Part shown: positions 8,276 to 17,530 of the stretch, piece by piece
How the letters are laid out: each line of letters opens with the position of its first letter
Numbering within the stretch: the stretch's first letter is position 1
Source: Rhodobacterales bacterium
Lineage (GTDB): Bacteria > Pseudomonadota > Alphaproteobacteria > Caulobacterales > Hyphomonadaceae
Assembly (NCBI GenBank): GCA_014763715.1
Contig: JACXUV010000001.1
Location: 1 to 64,000, forward strand
Direction: 5' to 3'
Length of the DNA stretch: 64,000 bases
Made by a program: the position numbers and the translations under genes
The notes under the pieces: generated by a model
The model's database searches: none
What the model was told of the DNA's origin: nothing
What the model saw: the letters and a program-made list of their open reading frames with translations, nothing else

Positions 8276-9064
8276 ATGACGCAACAGCGATTTGACAACA
8301 AGGTCGTCATCATCACAGGCGCCGCCTCCGGCATTGGCGCAGCAACCGCCCGCCTGATGGCCCGCGAAGGCGCCAGCGTTGTGCTGGCCGACATCTCAGA
8401 CGAAGGCGGGCGCACGCTTGCCGCCGAACTCGGCCCGAAGGCCATGGCCGTTCAGACCGATGTCTCGAAGGAAGCAGACGTCGCCGCGCTCATCCGGGCT
8501 GCAATTGACGCACACGGACGGATCGACATCCTGTTCAACAATGCTGGCATCGGCAGTTTCGGCAACACGGTGGAACTGCCGCCGGACCTGTGGGAACAGG
8601 TGATCGCGGTAGACCTGCACAGCGTCTACTATGCCTGCCACCACGCCATTCCGCACATGCCGCGCGGCAGCGCCATCGTGAACACGGCCTCGATTTCAGG
8701 GCTGGGCGGCGACTATCGCTTCGCCGCCTACAACGCGGCGAAGGGCGCCGTGATCAACTACACAAAGGCGTTGGCGATCGACCATGCCCGCGACGGCATC
8801 CGGGTGAATGCCCTCTGCCCCGGCTTTGTCGAAACACCGATCACCGCGGGGCTGAATCAGGTGCCGGGCCTTCCGGAAGAATGGTGCAAACGCATTCCCA
8901 TGGGCCGCGGGGCCCAGCCGGAAGAGATGGCGAATGTCGTCGCCTTCCTCGCTTCCGATGCCGCCTCCTACATGACCGGTTCCATCATTGTCGCCGATGG
9001 CGGCACCACGGCGCACACCGGCCAGCCGGAAGTCGCCCTCTTCGTCGGCATGCCGGAGGCCTAG
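8276..9064 (+). CDS. SDR family NAD(P)-dependent oxidoreductase
   Basis: A 262-residue classical short-chain dehydrogenase. Residues 12-20 give the cofactor motif TGAASGIGA, with an acidic residue (LADISD) after beta-2 that favours NAD over NADP. NNAG follows, then the catalytic Ser (NTASISG) and Tyr-x3-Lys (YNAAK), and the family C-terminal CPGFVETPI. The C-terminal end carries an unusual extension, TAHTGQPEVALFVGMPEA. The start is 15 bases after the cupin stop with GGAG in the gap; the stop abuts the next ATG. The substrate is probably a secondary alcohol or ketone, by inference from family and operon. Confidence 0.95.
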   Translation: MTQQRFDNKVVIITGAASGIGAATARLMAREGASVVLADISDEGGRTLAAELGPKAMAVQTDVSKEADVAALIRAAIDAHGRIDILFNNAGIGSFGNTVELPPDLWEQVIAVDLHSVYYACHHAIPHMPRGSAIVNTASISGLGGDYRFAAYNAAKGAVINYTKALAIDHARDGIRVNALCPGFVETPITAGLNQVPGLPEEWCKRIPMGRGAQPEEMANVVAFLASDAASYMTGSIIVADGGTTAHTGQPEVALFVGMPEA

Positions 9065-10126
9065 ATGCGCGCATTCACCCTGCAGGGAAAAGCGTTCCGC
9101 GTGGCGGAGTTGCCGGACCCGTCCCCCGCCACCGGGCAGATCCTGGTGCGCCCGCTCTTCACCGGCATCTGCGGCAGCGACCTCAGCCTGCGCAAGCAGA
9201 TGGCCGCCCTGGCTGACGCCACACCAGCAGAGGCGCAGGACCAGCTGCCCATCATCGTGCCGGGCCACGAATTCTCAGCTGAAGTCATCGGCATCGGTCC
9301 GGGTACGGAGACCCGCCTGAAGCCCGGCGACCGGATGACCGGCCTGCCCTTCACCCACAGCCATGACGGCCCGGCCTGTATCGGCCTTTCCCCCATCTAT
9401 AGCGGCGGGCTGGCCACGCTCTCCTGCATCGACGCCGTGCGCAGTTACCGCGTGCCAGACAGCATTCCGGACGATCTCGCCGCCCTGACAGAGCCGCTCT
9501 CGGTCGGCCTCCACGCAGCGAACATCGCCAATCGCAATGAGGGGCCGAACATGGTGATCGGCTGCGGCCCTGTTGGGCTCGCCGTCATCCTGTCGCTGAA
9601 ACTCGCCGGGCGCGGGCCGGTGCTCGCGGCGGATTTCTCGGCAGAGCGCCGCGCGGTGGCCGCCGCCCTCGGCGCCGACATCGTGCTCGATCCTGCCAAT
9701 GACAGCCCATATGAGCGGTGGAGCGATCTCGGCCACACGCCCGCCCCCATGTCGCCCCTTCTGGCGCGGGACTTTCACGGCCAGCCGCCGGGCCTGAACA
9801 TTTTCGAATGCACCGGCGCGCCCGGCGTGATCGACCAGATCGTGAAATCCGCCCCGGCCCATTCCCACATCGTCGTGGTCGGCGTCTGCCCGCATGAGGA
9901 AAAGTTCACACCCACCGAAGGCATTGTCCGTGAGCTGACCCTGGAATTCAGCTTCGCCTACCGGCCGGAAGAATTTGCCGGCGCCCTCGCCCTGATCGAA
10001 GCGCATCCGGAGGCCGTCTCCCGCCTCATCACCAGCCGCCAGCCGCTGGCCAGCACCGAAGCCGCCTTCGACGCGCTCGCCAAAGACCCGCATGAAATCA
10101 AGATCCTGATCGAGCCGAACGCTTAG
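9065..10126 (+). CDS. Medium-chain alcohol dehydrogenase family protein
   Basis: A 353-residue MDR protein. The N-terminal GroES-like domain has catalytic zinc ligands in GICGSDL and PGHEFS; the Rossmann half begins at MVIGCGPVGLAVILS. The four-cysteine structural-zinc lobe of classical alcohol dehydrogenases is not visible, and that stretch is replaced by a shorter loop (TGLPFTHSHDGPACIGLSP). The ATG directly follows the SDR stop codon, so translation is coupled. With the SDR and cupin it probably forms a short oxidation pathway under TetR control. No specific substrate can be assigned. Confidence 0.92.
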   Translation: MRAFTLQGKAFRVAELPDPSPATGQILVRPLFTGICGSDLSLRKQMAALADATPAEAQDQLPIIVPGHEFSAEVIGIGPGTETRLKPGDRMTGLPFTHSHDGPACIGLSPIYSGGLATLSCIDAVRSYRVPDSIPDDLAALTEPLSVGLHAANIANRNEGPNMVIGCGPVGLAVILSLKLAGRGPVLAADFSAERRAVAAALGADIVLDPANDSPYERWSDLGHTPAPMSPLLARDFHGQPPGLNIFECTGAPGVIDQIVKSAPAHSHIVVVGVCPHEEKFTPTEGIVRELTLEFSFAYRPEEFAGALALIEAHPEAVSRLITSRQPLASTEAAFDALAKDPHEIKILIEPNA

Positions 10127-10339
10127 GCCCTTAAGTGGCGACAGCAGGTAGAATAAAATTTCATCCATCCGCGCAAATTCCGCGACGGATTTTCGCGCGT
10201 CCCCCGTTTCAGGTTCAGGGTCCGCAAGGATCCGGCGATTTGCCTGTCGTCAATTTCCCAACTCGACCCAGCGACAGGCAAACCGTCATGCCCGGACCGG
10301 ACATCCGGCGCATGGCGGAGCTTTATCGCCTTTGACCGG

Positions 10340-11779
10340 CTATTCGCCCGTCAGGCCGCTGAGGTCGACGCCATAGGCGGCCAGCCCGCCGAACACATTC
10401 GTCATGGTCCGTTCCGGATCCTGCTGTGCCGATGAGGCGCGCAGGCCGTCCAGTGCGGCGCGGTCCAGCCACTGGCCCCGATAGACCAGCCCCGCCGGCT
10501 CCGTCGCGCAGGCAATGTCCTCCAGCGGATCGCAAGGCAGCAGGACGAGGTCCGCCGCACAGCCTGCCCCGATACAGCCATCCTGCCCCACTGTTCCCAG
10601 CACAGCCGACGGCGTGTAGGTCGCCGCGCGCAGCGCCTCATAAGGCGTCAGCCCCGCATCGACCAGAAGGACCAGTTCCTCGCCCAGCGACTTGCCGGGA
10701 ATGTTCGTGAAGATGCCCGCATCGGTGCCTGCCAGAAGCGTGACGCCTTCATCCTCGAAAATGTCCGCGACACGCGCATAGAAGGCCGCCTCTTCCGCGA
10801 CCGGCGCCGGGTCCCGCCCGGCCCAGAAGGCGAAATTGTCAGCCTCGGTTTGCTGCTCCACCGCGTTCAACAGCTCCGTTCCCGGACGGGTCGCCGCTGC
10901 GCCGTCCGTCTCCGCCACCAGCAGCAGGTTGCGGTGCGCCAGCAGCGTCGTCGTCACCGGCACGTCCGCCGCGATGATCTCACGGGCCAGCGCATGGGCG
11001 GCCGCTTCGTCATGCCGGTTGCGCAGGCCGTGCCAGACGATGGACTCGATATGCTCGATGGACTCGAAATGGTCTGCCAGCACGTCCTCGAAGCGAATGT
11101 CGAAGGGCTTCTCCTCCGGCATGCCCTCCTCGCGCACGCCTTCCGGCGTGTGCCCGCTGACCGGCAGGCCGCGCGCCATGGCTTCCTCGATGATCGCCTC
11201 ATAGGCTTCGCGGGTCAGGTTGGAGTAGACCTTCAGCCGCGTGAAGCCCTGCTCGACCTGCCAGGCAACCGCCGCGCGCGCCTCGTCCGCCGTCACCACC
11301 ATCTGGTGGTTGATCTGCGCATTCGGGCCGGGGCTGTTGAGGATCGGCCCGGTGGTGATGAGGTGCGGCCCCATCACCTCGCCCGCCTCGATCCGCTCTG
11401 CCAGCGGCAGATGGAATGGCAGGCCGGACATGTTGCGCACCTTCGTCACGCCCCAGGAGAGATAGGCGCCAAGCTCCGCCTCATCCCAGATATGCACGTG
11501 CATGTCCGTCAGGCCCGGCAGCATCGTCCGCCCGGCGCCGTCCACACTCTCCGGCGCCGACAGGCCATCCTCAGAATCGCGGACGGCAAGGATCTTCCCG
11601 TCCTTGACCAGCACATAGGCATGCGCGCGGACGGCAGGCGTCTCGCCCTCGAAGGCGACCGTCCGCACATCGCGGATCAGCAGATCACCCGCGAGAAGCT
11701 CAGGTGCCGGATCAGTCGCGCAGGCGGCAAGTGTGGCGACGACCAGCACCGCCCCAAATCCTTTGAGGGTCTGTTTCAT
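10340..11779 (-). CDS. Lipoprotein amidohydrolase
   Basis: A 479-residue protein with a lipoprotein signal (LVVATLAACATD, lipobox Cys at residue 20), so it is exported and membrane-anchored. The mature part is an amidohydrolase-superfamily (imidazolonepropionase-like) TIM barrel: HVHIW after a short beta domain, further His residues (VSGHTPEG, ESIEHIES) and GTDAGIF for the late Asp. The C-terminal YTPSAVLG and GSGCAADLVLLP-like stretch (here GAGCAADLVLLP) is typical. I choose the ATG at 11779 because it has GGGAGAGAAAG in front and starts the signal peptide; an upstream in-frame start would bury it. Peptidase or hydrolase specificity is unknown. Confidence 0.9.
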   Translation of the reverse strand: MKQTLKGFGAVLVVATLAACATDPAPELLAGDLLIRDVRTVAFEGETPAVRAHAYVLVKDGKILAVRDSEDGLSAPESVDGAGRTMLPGLTDMHVHIWDEAELGAYLSWGVTKVRNMSGLPFHLPLAERIEAGEVMGPHLITTGPILNSPGPNAQINHQMVVTADEARAAVAWQVEQGFTRLKVYSNLTREAYEAIIEEAMARGLPVSGHTPEGVREEGMPEEKPFDIRFEDVLADHFESIEHIESIVWHGLRNRHDEAAAHALAREIIAADVPVTTTLLAHRNLLLVAETDGAAATRPGTELLNAVEQQTEADNFAFWAGRDPAPVAEEAAFYARVADIFEDEGVTLLAGTDAGIFTNIPGKSLGEELVLLVDAGLTPYEALRAATYTPSAVLGTVGQDGCIGAGCAADLVLLPCDPLEDIACATEPAGLVYRGQWLDRAALDGLRASSAQQDPERTMTNVFGGLAAYGVDLSGLTGE

Positions 11780-11816
11780 CTTTCTCTCCCGATCGCCGCA
11801 GCGCGGCAGGAATGCC

Positions 11817-13112
11817 TCAGCCGCGTTCCAGCGCGCGCCAGCCGATGTCGCGGCGGCAGAAGCCTTCCGGCCAGTCGATCGCATCGACGCCCGCATAGGC
11901 CCGCTCGATCGCGTCGCGCAGGGTCAGGCCGCTCGCCGTCACGTTCAGCACACGTCCGCCATTGGCGGTCAGCATGCCCAGCTGGTTGCGATCCGTGCCC
12001 GCATGGAAGACGTGCACGCCCGGCAGGTCGTTCGCCTTGCCGACATGCTTGATGACCGAGCCCTTCTCCACGCTGCCGGGATAGCCGGCCATGGCCATCA
12101 CGACCGTGGCCGTCGGCTCGAACTGGTCCAGTTCCAGCAGCGCCTCGAAGGCGTCTTCATTACCCTTCAGGCCGCCGGTGGCCGAAGCCAGCAGCGCCGG
12201 CACGATGTCGCCCTTCAGGCCCTTCATCAGAACCTGGCATTCCGGGTCACCGAAGCGGGCATTGAACTCCACCACTTTCGGGCCGTCTTCCGTCACCATG
12301 ATGCCGATGTAGAGCACGCCCTGATACGGCATCCCGTCCTTCGCCATGCCCTTCAGCATCGGCTCGGCAATCTCGCGCTTCACGCGGGCCATGATCTCAT
12401 CCGTCACCACCGGCGCCGGGGCATAGGCACCCATGCCGCCCGTGTTGGGGCCGGTATCGCCATCGCCGACCCTCTTGTGGTCCTGCGCGGCGGGCAGGTA
12501 GATCGCGCCCTCGCCATCGGTGATCACGAAGATGCTGGCTTCCTCGCCATGCATGAACTCCTCGATCACCAGCGTGGTGGACGCATCCCCGAATTGCCCG
12601 CCCAGCATTTCGTCCACCGCAGCGTCCGCATCCTCCAGCGTTTCGGCGATCACGACGCCCTTTCCGCCAGCCAGTCCGTCGGCTTTCAGCACGTAAGGTG
12701 CCTGCATTTTGCGCAAAAAGGCTTTTGCCAGCCCAGGCTCTGTGAATTCGCCATAAGCGGCCGTCGGCACGCCATAGGCTGTCATTCGCGCCTTGGAGAA
12801 AGATTTTGATGCTTCGAGCTGTGCCGCCTCGCGGCTGGGCCCGAACACGTCGAATCCGCGCGCCCGCAGCACATCCGCCAGCCCTGCTGCCAGCGGCGCC
12901 TCCGGACCGATCACGATCAGGTCCGGTTCGATCTGAAGCGTAAGCTTTTCAAGGCTCTCGATGTCCGTCGCGCCGACATCGAAGCACGGGCCAACCTCGT
13001 CCATGCCGGGATTTCCCGGCGTCGAATGCACCACATCGACCAGCGGCGACTGGGCCATTTTCCAGGCCAGCGCGTGCTCGCGGCCACCCGATCCGATAAG
13101 AAGAATATTCAT
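11817..13112 (-). CDS. purD: Phosphoribosylamine-glycine ligase
   Basis: A 431-residue GARS enzyme of de novo purine synthesis, forming GAR from phosphoribosylamine, glycine and ATP. The N-terminal domain starts MNILLIGSGGREHALAWKMA; the ATP-grasp region has KADGLAGGKGVVIAETLEDA, EEFMHGEEASIFVI, DHKRVGDGDTGPNTGGMGAY and the metal-binding VVEFNARFGDPECQ. The length is normal. The ATG at 13112 starts the conserved N-terminus. Downstream is a lipoprotein amidohydrolase on the same strand, 37 bases away, without an obvious pathway link. Confidence 0.97.
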   Translation of the reverse strand: MNILLIGSGGREHALAWKMAQSPLVDVVHSTPGNPGMDEVGPCFDVGATDIESLEKLTLQIEPDLIVIGPEAPLAAGLADVLRARGFDVFGPSREAAQLEASKSFSKARMTAYGVPTAAYGEFTEPGLAKAFLRKMQAPYVLKADGLAGGKGVVIAETLEDADAAVDEMLGGQFGDASTTLVIEEFMHGEEASIFVITDGEGAIYLPAAQDHKRVGDGDTGPNTGGMGAYAPAPVVTDEIMARVKREIAEPMLKGMAKDGMPYQGVLYIGIMVTEDGPKVVEFNARFGDPECQVLMKGLKGDIVPALLASATGGLKGNEDAFEALLELDQFEPTATVVMAMAGYPGSVEKGSVIKHVGKANDLPGVHVFHAGTDRNQLGMLTANGGRVLNVTASGLTLRDAIERAYAGVDAIDWPEGFCRRDIGWRALERG

Positions 13113-13153
13113 GGCGCGCTTGATGCGCGGCTCCGCCTCTGAGATCAAGTGTT

Positions 13154-13567
13154 ATGAGCGGACATCAGAACATGAGCGGACTGTGGAGCGGGGAGTACCG
13201 CTGCGACGACAATGGCGAGTGCGTGAACTTCAGCGCCATGCTCACCGAAACCGACGGCAAGCTGTGCGGCACAACGCTGGAACCGGCCACTTTCGGCCCC
13301 TTGCTGGGCTGTGACTTTGAATATGAGGCGACCCTGCGGGGCGACCGGTGCGGCCAGCATGTCTGGTTCACCAAGCGCTACCGCCCGGTCGACGGCGTGC
13401 GCCAGCCGCAGCTGCTCTATTCCGGGGCGGTGAATGCCTCCTTCACCCTGTTCACCGGGCGGTGGACCTTTGCCGACCATGCCCTGGCCAGCGGCACCTT
13501 CTCGCTCGTCCGGGTGACCACCCGGTCCGTCCCGTCCCTCGCCGTCATGCTCGCCGCCGGGGCCTAG
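13154..13567 (+). CDS. Hypothetical protein
   Basis: A 137-residue soluble protein divergent from purD. It is rich in Trp, aromatic residues and Gly (SGLWSGEYRC, FTGRWTFADHALASGTFSLVR), suggesting a small beta-barrel, and has four or five cysteines in its first half. I recognise no family. An alternative ATG at 13172 would start at MSGLWSG. The stop codon shares the palindromic CTAG with the stop of the convergent lipid desaturase-like gene, so the two genes overlap by four bases. Confidence 0.68.
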   Translation: MSGHQNMSGLWSGEYRCDDNGECVNFSAMLTETDGKLCGTTLEPATFGPLLGCDFEYEATLRGDRCGQHVWFTKRYRPVDGVRQPQLLYSGAVNASFTLFTGRWTFADHALASGTFSLVRVTTRSVPSLAVMLAAGA

Positions 13568-14256
13568 GCCATTTTCCAGCGCCGACGCTGCTGGCGTCGC
13601 ACCACCGGGTCCGGCCGGGTGCGGATACCGGCGGCGTAGCGCATCAGTGCTTCCAGGCGCCGCCAGAAGCGGGCCCGTTCCAGCGCCGGGTTCAGCCAGT
13701 CGGTCAGCGTGCAGAAATTCACATTCTTCAGGTGCCGGTGATGGGCCGCATGATGCAGCGGGGACTGGATCAGCCCAGTCCGCTGCAGGCCGCGCACAAG
13801 GCCCGGCAGGCTGCCTGCCTTCGCATGGGCGGCGGCGTGGATTTCGTTGGACAGGAAAATCCCGGCAGACAGCGGCAGCGCAAAGGCCAGCGGCGCCCCG
13901 GCCAGCAACAGCACGCCCAGCACCACAAGGGAGAGCGCAATCATCCGTGCGCTGCGCGCCAGCACGGGCTTGGCAAGAAAGCCCATCGGCTTGCGATGGT
14001 GGCGGATCGTGTCGCGCACGATGCCGCCCACCAGCGGCCAGCGGGGGGAGCCATAGCGGTCCTGCGCCCAATGGATCACGCCGCTGCCGAAATCCGCAAC
14101 CAGCCAGCCCGCAAGGGCCTGCCCCGCAATGACCAGCCCGGCCAACAGGATGGAGAGGCCCGCCGCCGCCACCGGCTGCACCGCCGCCAGCGTGCCCTCC
14201 ACGGCCTGCATCACGGCTGGCACGACGCCGCTGGAGTCCAGGATCTCGAATGCCAT
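13564..14256 (-). CDS. CarF/Kua (TMEM189)-type lipid desaturase
   Basis: A 230-residue membrane protein of the family that includes animal PEDS1 (TMEM189) and myxobacterial CarF, which make the vinyl-ether bond of plasmalogens. Family motifs are visible: ADFGSGVIHWAQDRYGSP, RDTIRHHRKP, SNEIHAAAHAK and HHAAHHRHLKNVNF with TDWLNP, which together supply the histidine clusters for a di-iron site. Two or three hydrophobic segments lie before and between them. The ATG at 14256 is preferred since GGAGGAAGCC precedes it; an ATG at 14274 lacks a site. Whether it makes plasmalogen or desaturates another lipid is not shown by the sequence. Confidence 0.85.
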   Translation of the reverse strand: MAFEILDSSGVVPAVMQAVEGTLAAVQPVAAAGLSILLAGLVIAGQALAGWLVADFGSGVIHWAQDRYGSPRWPLVGGIVRDTIRHHRKPMGFLAKPVLARSARMIALSLVVLGVLLLAGAPLAFALPLSAGIFLSNEIHAAAHAKAGSLPGLVRGLQRTGLIQSPLHHAAHHRHLKNVNFCTLTDWLNPALERARFWRRLEALMRYAAGIRTRPDPVVRRQQRRRWKMA

Positions 14257-14459
14257 GGCTTCCTCCGCCGCCATTTATGTAAGTGACCATTCACTATCTA
14301 TCCGGGCGGTCTGCCGTCAAGCGCTTTCCGGTTTCAGGACAAAATTTTAAGGATGCCCCGCCCCGGAATGGGGGGAGAGAGCGCACTCTATCCACTCATC
14401 TTTTCCAGTTATTTCAACAGGTTCAGCGCCGCCAATCCGCCCGGACACACCCCTCAGTC

Positions 14460-15089
14460 ATGCTGCGCGGCATGAGCTTTCCCGTCTCCCTCCGCATCCA
14501 GCAGCTGGTCGGCCATTGGTGGTACAGCGTGCAGGATTCCGTGGCAGACCTCCTGTCCCGCTACGCCCCCATGTCACGGAATGAGGAGTCGCCCGCCGCG
14601 CCGCGCCTCTCCCGCGTGGAGGCGGGTGCCGTGCGCTTCGCCATCGGCCTGATCGAAGCGCTGGTGCGCCGCATGCTGGTGATCATGTGCGCCGAACATG
14701 GCCCGATGCCTGCGCCGCCCCATGGCGCGAAACTCCTCTTCCGCATGGATGAATGCCCACCCCAGCCGGTCATCCGCACACCGCGCGCCGAAGACCCGGA
14801 CTTTTTCCTGAAGGCCCCGGCCGCAGGTGCACTGCCTGCAGATCGGCCTACGGACGGTCTTGTCTCCGCGGCGCCCCTGCTGAAGCGGCTCGCGGCCCTG
14901 ATGCATGTGTTCGAGAATGGGGAACTATACCTGCAGGCGATGAGCGCGCGGCTGCGTGCCCCGCAGAAACCCCTGCCCGCGCCCCAGCCGGACGCCTTCC
15001 TCGACCCGGCGCTCCGGCCCGAACAGGCAGACAACATGCAGCACCTGCACGACGTCGCCCTCAGCGCACAAAGCCACGACTCGTCCTGA
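14460..15089 (+). CDS. Hypothetical protein
   Basis: A 209-residue protein of no family known to me. The first 110 residues are predicted helical and basic (IQQLVGHWWYSVQDSVADLLSRY, RFAIGLIEALVRRMLVIMCAEHGP), the middle and C-terminus are Pro/Ala-rich with a helical stretch (LLKRLAALMHVFENGELYLQAMSARL). No signal peptide or clear membrane helix. The start is uncertain: ATG at 14460 and 14472 are both possible, neither with a strong binding site; upstream in-frame sequence is unlike protein. Codon use matches its neighbours. It is convergent with the methyltransferase gene. Confidence 0.55.
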   Translation: MLRGMSFPVSLRIQQLVGHWWYSVQDSVADLLSRYAPMSRNEESPAAPRLSRVEAGAVRFAIGLIEALVRRMLVIMCAEHGPMPAPPHGAKLLFRMDECPPQPVIRTPRAEDPDFFLKAPAAGALPADRPTDGLVSAAPLLKRLAALMHVFENGELYLQAMSARLRAPQKPLPAPQPDAFLDPALRPEQADNMQHLHDVALSAQSHDSS

Positions 15090-15100
15090 TCCACACCCGA

Positions 15101-15156
15101 AAACCAGCTTCCGCCGCTCCCTCACTCCGGTGACGGGAGGCGCACCTGCTGGAAGC
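15101..15156. terminator. Possible bidirectional terminator region
   Basis: The gap between convergent genes ending at 15089 and 15160 holds nested, imperfect inverted repeats: CGCTCCC...TCAC with GTGACGGGAGGCG, flanked by CAGCTTCCGCC and its near complement further right. There is no T-run, so factor-independent termination is only suggested. Confidence 0.35.
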
Positions 15157-15159
15157 GGC

Positions 15160-16023
15160 CTAGACCGGCTTCCTCAGTACAAGGATGTCCTGGAACTCCT
15201 GCCCTGGCGCTGGCGCCTCGCCGCACCAGTGGCCGTATTTCACTGGCGGGGACAGGACCAGCCCGGCTTTCTCCACCCAGCCCATGAACACCGCCTCGTC
15301 AAAGGCGATCATCGCTTCCGGCACGTTGACATCGCCCACATGCGCCACCTCGCCGAAGGGGTGGAACGGCACGAAGGCCCGGCCGGCCTGCGCCGGGGCC
15401 AGGCGCTCCGGCGTCATCAGGAAGGCGGTCACATAGGCCCGCCCGCCGGGCCGCAGGCTGCGCCCGATCTCGGCCAGGTAATTCTCTGCATCCGGCGGCA
15501 GGAGGTGCGTGAAGACCGATGTGGCGAAGGCAACGTCCACGCTGCCGCTGCTGACCGGGAAGCGATAGGCTGCCGCGCGCGCGGCGCTCTGCTGGCGGTA
15601 TTCGGTGTTGAACACGTCCGCCCGCACGATGCGGAACGGCGCGGCCGCTGGCGGCAGGTGGCGGATCATCCAGGCAAGTCCGCTGGAGGCCACGTCAAAT
15701 CCGGTATAGCAGCCTTTAGCCGTCAGATAGTCCGCCAGGGCAAAGGCAACACGCCCTGTGCCACAGCCGATGTCCAGCACATGGTCGTCCGGCGTCAGGC
15801 CCGCCTCGGTCACCAGGCTGTTCAGGATGGCCCTGCCAACCGTGTGGAATTCCCCGCCGCCCACATCGTGCAGGCTGGACCACGGCACCGGCCGCGCCCC
15901 CGGCTTCAGCCGCGCCGGAATGCTGGCCAGATCCCGCCCGAGGCACAACAGCCGCCGCCGCATCTGGCGCGGCAACAGGCCCGCCACCGTGCGATACCAC
16001 GGCCTGGAAGTCGGTTGGGTCAT
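15160..16023 (-). CDS. Class I SAM-dependent methyltransferase
   Basis: A 287-residue protein with a Rossmann methyltransferase domain. Motif I is HVLDIGCGTGRVAFALADYL; a post-I acidic residue lies in YTGFDVASSG; IVRADVFN and VDVAFATSVFTHLLP match motifs II and III of the Methyltransf_11/25 type, and a strand-helix pair ends the fold. The first 60 residues are a basic, helical extension (RQMRRRLLCLGRD). The ATG at 16023 is the only reasonable start before xseA, which is divergent and 109 bases away. The substrate is unknown. Confidence 0.88.
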   Translation of the reverse strand: MTQPTSRPWYRTVAGLLPRQMRRRLLCLGRDLASIPARLKPGARPVPWSSLHDVGGGEFHTVGRAILNSLVTEAGLTPDDHVLDIGCGTGRVAFALADYLTAKGCYTGFDVASSGLAWMIRHLPPAAAPFRIVRADVFNTEYRQQSAARAAAYRFPVSSGSVDVAFATSVFTHLLPPDAENYLAEIGRSLRPGGRAYVTAFLMTPERLAPAQAGRAFVPFHPFGEVAHVGDVNVPEAMIAFDEAVFMGWVEKAGLVLSPPVKYGHWCGEAPAPGQEFQDILVLRKPV

Positions 16024-16132
16024 GAAGGTCAGGTCCGGCTGGCAGGAGAAGTGTGTGCGCCACAGCTGGTTAGGGAATCGGCCACAGACGTCAAGTCTTG
16101 CCCCCGCCCGCAACCGCGTCCAGAAAAGGCCC

Positions 16133-17530
16133 ATGCCAGAGACACCCGCCCCCAACGACGCCGCCCTCAGCGTCTCCGACCTCGCCGCCAGCCTGAAGCG
16201 GACGATCGAGACGAATTTCGACCATGTCGTCGTGCGCGGCGAACTGGGCCGGGTCACCATTGCCCGTTCGGGCCACATGTATTGCGACCTGAAAGACCAG
16301 AAAGCCGTGCTGAACACGGTGATGTGGAAAGGCCAGGTGGACCGGCTGCCCTTCCGCCCGGAAGAGGGTCTGGAAGTGATCGCCACCGGGCGGCTGTCGA
16401 TCTACGAAGGCCGCTCCAACTACCAGATGATCGCCTCCTCCATGCGCCCAGCCGGCGCCGGGGCGCTGATGGCCCTGCTGGAAGAGCGCAAGAAGAAGCT
16501 CGCCGCCGAGGGCCTGTTCGCTGCCGAGCACAAGAAGCGCCTGCCCTTCCTGCCGCGCACCATCGGCGTGGTGACCAGCCCCACCGGCGCCGTCATCCGC
16601 GACATCCTCCACAGGATCCGCGACCGTTTCCCCGTCCGCGTCATCGTCTGGCCTGCGCTGGTTCAGGGCGACCAGGCCGCTGCACAGGTGACCGCCGGTA
16701 TCCGCGGCTTCAACGCCATGACCGGGCCGGACCGCCCCGACGTGCTGATCGTCGCCCGCGGCGGCGGCTCCATCGAGGATCTCTGGCCCTTCAACGAGGA
16801 AATCGTTGTCCGCGCCGCCTTCGAGAGCGAGATCCCCCTGATCTCCGCCGTCGGCCACGAGACCGACACGACGCTGATCGACTATGTCTCCGACGCCCGC
16901 GCGCCGACGCCGACGGGCGCTGCCGAGATCGCCGTACCCGTGCGCCAGGACCTGCTGCTGCAGACCGGCGAACAGGGTGAGCGCCTGAAGCGCGCCCTCG
17001 CCCGCCGGACAAGCCAGGCGAAGGACAAGCTGAACGCCGCCCGCCTGCCGCGCCCGGAAACCCTGCTGCAGGTGAAACGCCAGCGGCTGGATTATGCCAG
17101 CGCCAGCCTGCCCCGCGCCGCCCTCGCCCTGACGCAGAAGGCCCGCCTTGCCCTCTCCCGGCTGGTCATCAGCCCGGCCAGCCTGAAGTCGGAAATCCGC
17201 ACATCGAAACAGCGCCTGCGCGATGTCGCCGTGCGCGCCCGCCCGGCGCTCACCCGCCTGATGCAGCAGCGCGCAACCACGCTGGCCGCGCAGGGCAAGC
17301 TGCTGGAAACCCTGTCCTACCAGGCCACGCTGAAACGTGGCTACGCCCTTGTGCGTGACAGCGAAGGCAAGCTGATCCGCTCCGCCACCCCGGCCGCCAG
17401 CGCCGCCAGCCTGAAGATCAGCTTCGCCGATGGCGATGTGACCGCCATTCCCGAAGGCGCGCCTCCATCCGGCGCCACCCCAAAAGCGTCCAAAACAAAG
17501 CCAAAAGGCCAGCAGGGCTCGCTGTTCTGA
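16133..17530 (+). CDS. xseA: Exodeoxyribonuclease VII large subunit
   Basis: A 465-residue nuclease subunit that, with XseB, degrades single-stranded DNA. The N-terminal OB fold (SVSDLAASLKRTIETNFDHV, VRGELGRVTIARSGHMYCDL) is followed by the catalytic region with TIGVVTSPTGAVIRDI, RFPVRVIVWPALVQGDQAA, IVARGGGSIEDLWPFNEE and SAVGHETDTTLIDYVSD, then a long coiled coil and a C-terminal YATLKRGYALV-type segment. The ATG at 16133 gives the usual N-terminus with AAAAGG upstream. No xseB is found next to it. A strong terminator lies about 180 bases downstream. Confidence 0.97.
   Translation: MPETPAPNDAALSVSDLAASLKRTIETNFDHVVVRGELGRVTIARSGHMYCDLKDQKAVLNTVMWKGQVDRLPFRPEEGLEVIATGRLSIYEGRSNYQMIASSMRPAGAGALMALLEERKKKLAAEGLFAAEHKKRLPFLPRTIGVVTSPTGAVIRDILHRIRDRFPVRVIVWPALVQGDQAAAQVTAGIRGFNAMTGPDRPDVLIVARGGGSIEDLWPFNEEIVVRAAFESEIPLISAVGHETDTTLIDYVSDARAPTPTGAAEIAVPVRQDLLLQTGEQGERLKRALARRTSQAKDKLNAARLPRPETLLQVKRQRLDYASASLPRAALALTQKARLALSRLVISPASLKSEIRTSKQRLRDVAVRARPALTRLMQQRATTLAAQGKLLETLSYQATLKRGYALVRDSEGKLIRSATPAASAASLKISFADGDVTAIPEGAPPSGATPKASKTKPKGQQGSLF

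Noticed and set aside
10135-10335. A 66-codon open frame in the gap after the alcohol dehydrogenase.
   Set aside because: No ribosome binding site, family likeness or fold; the 213-base gap shows nothing else I can support.
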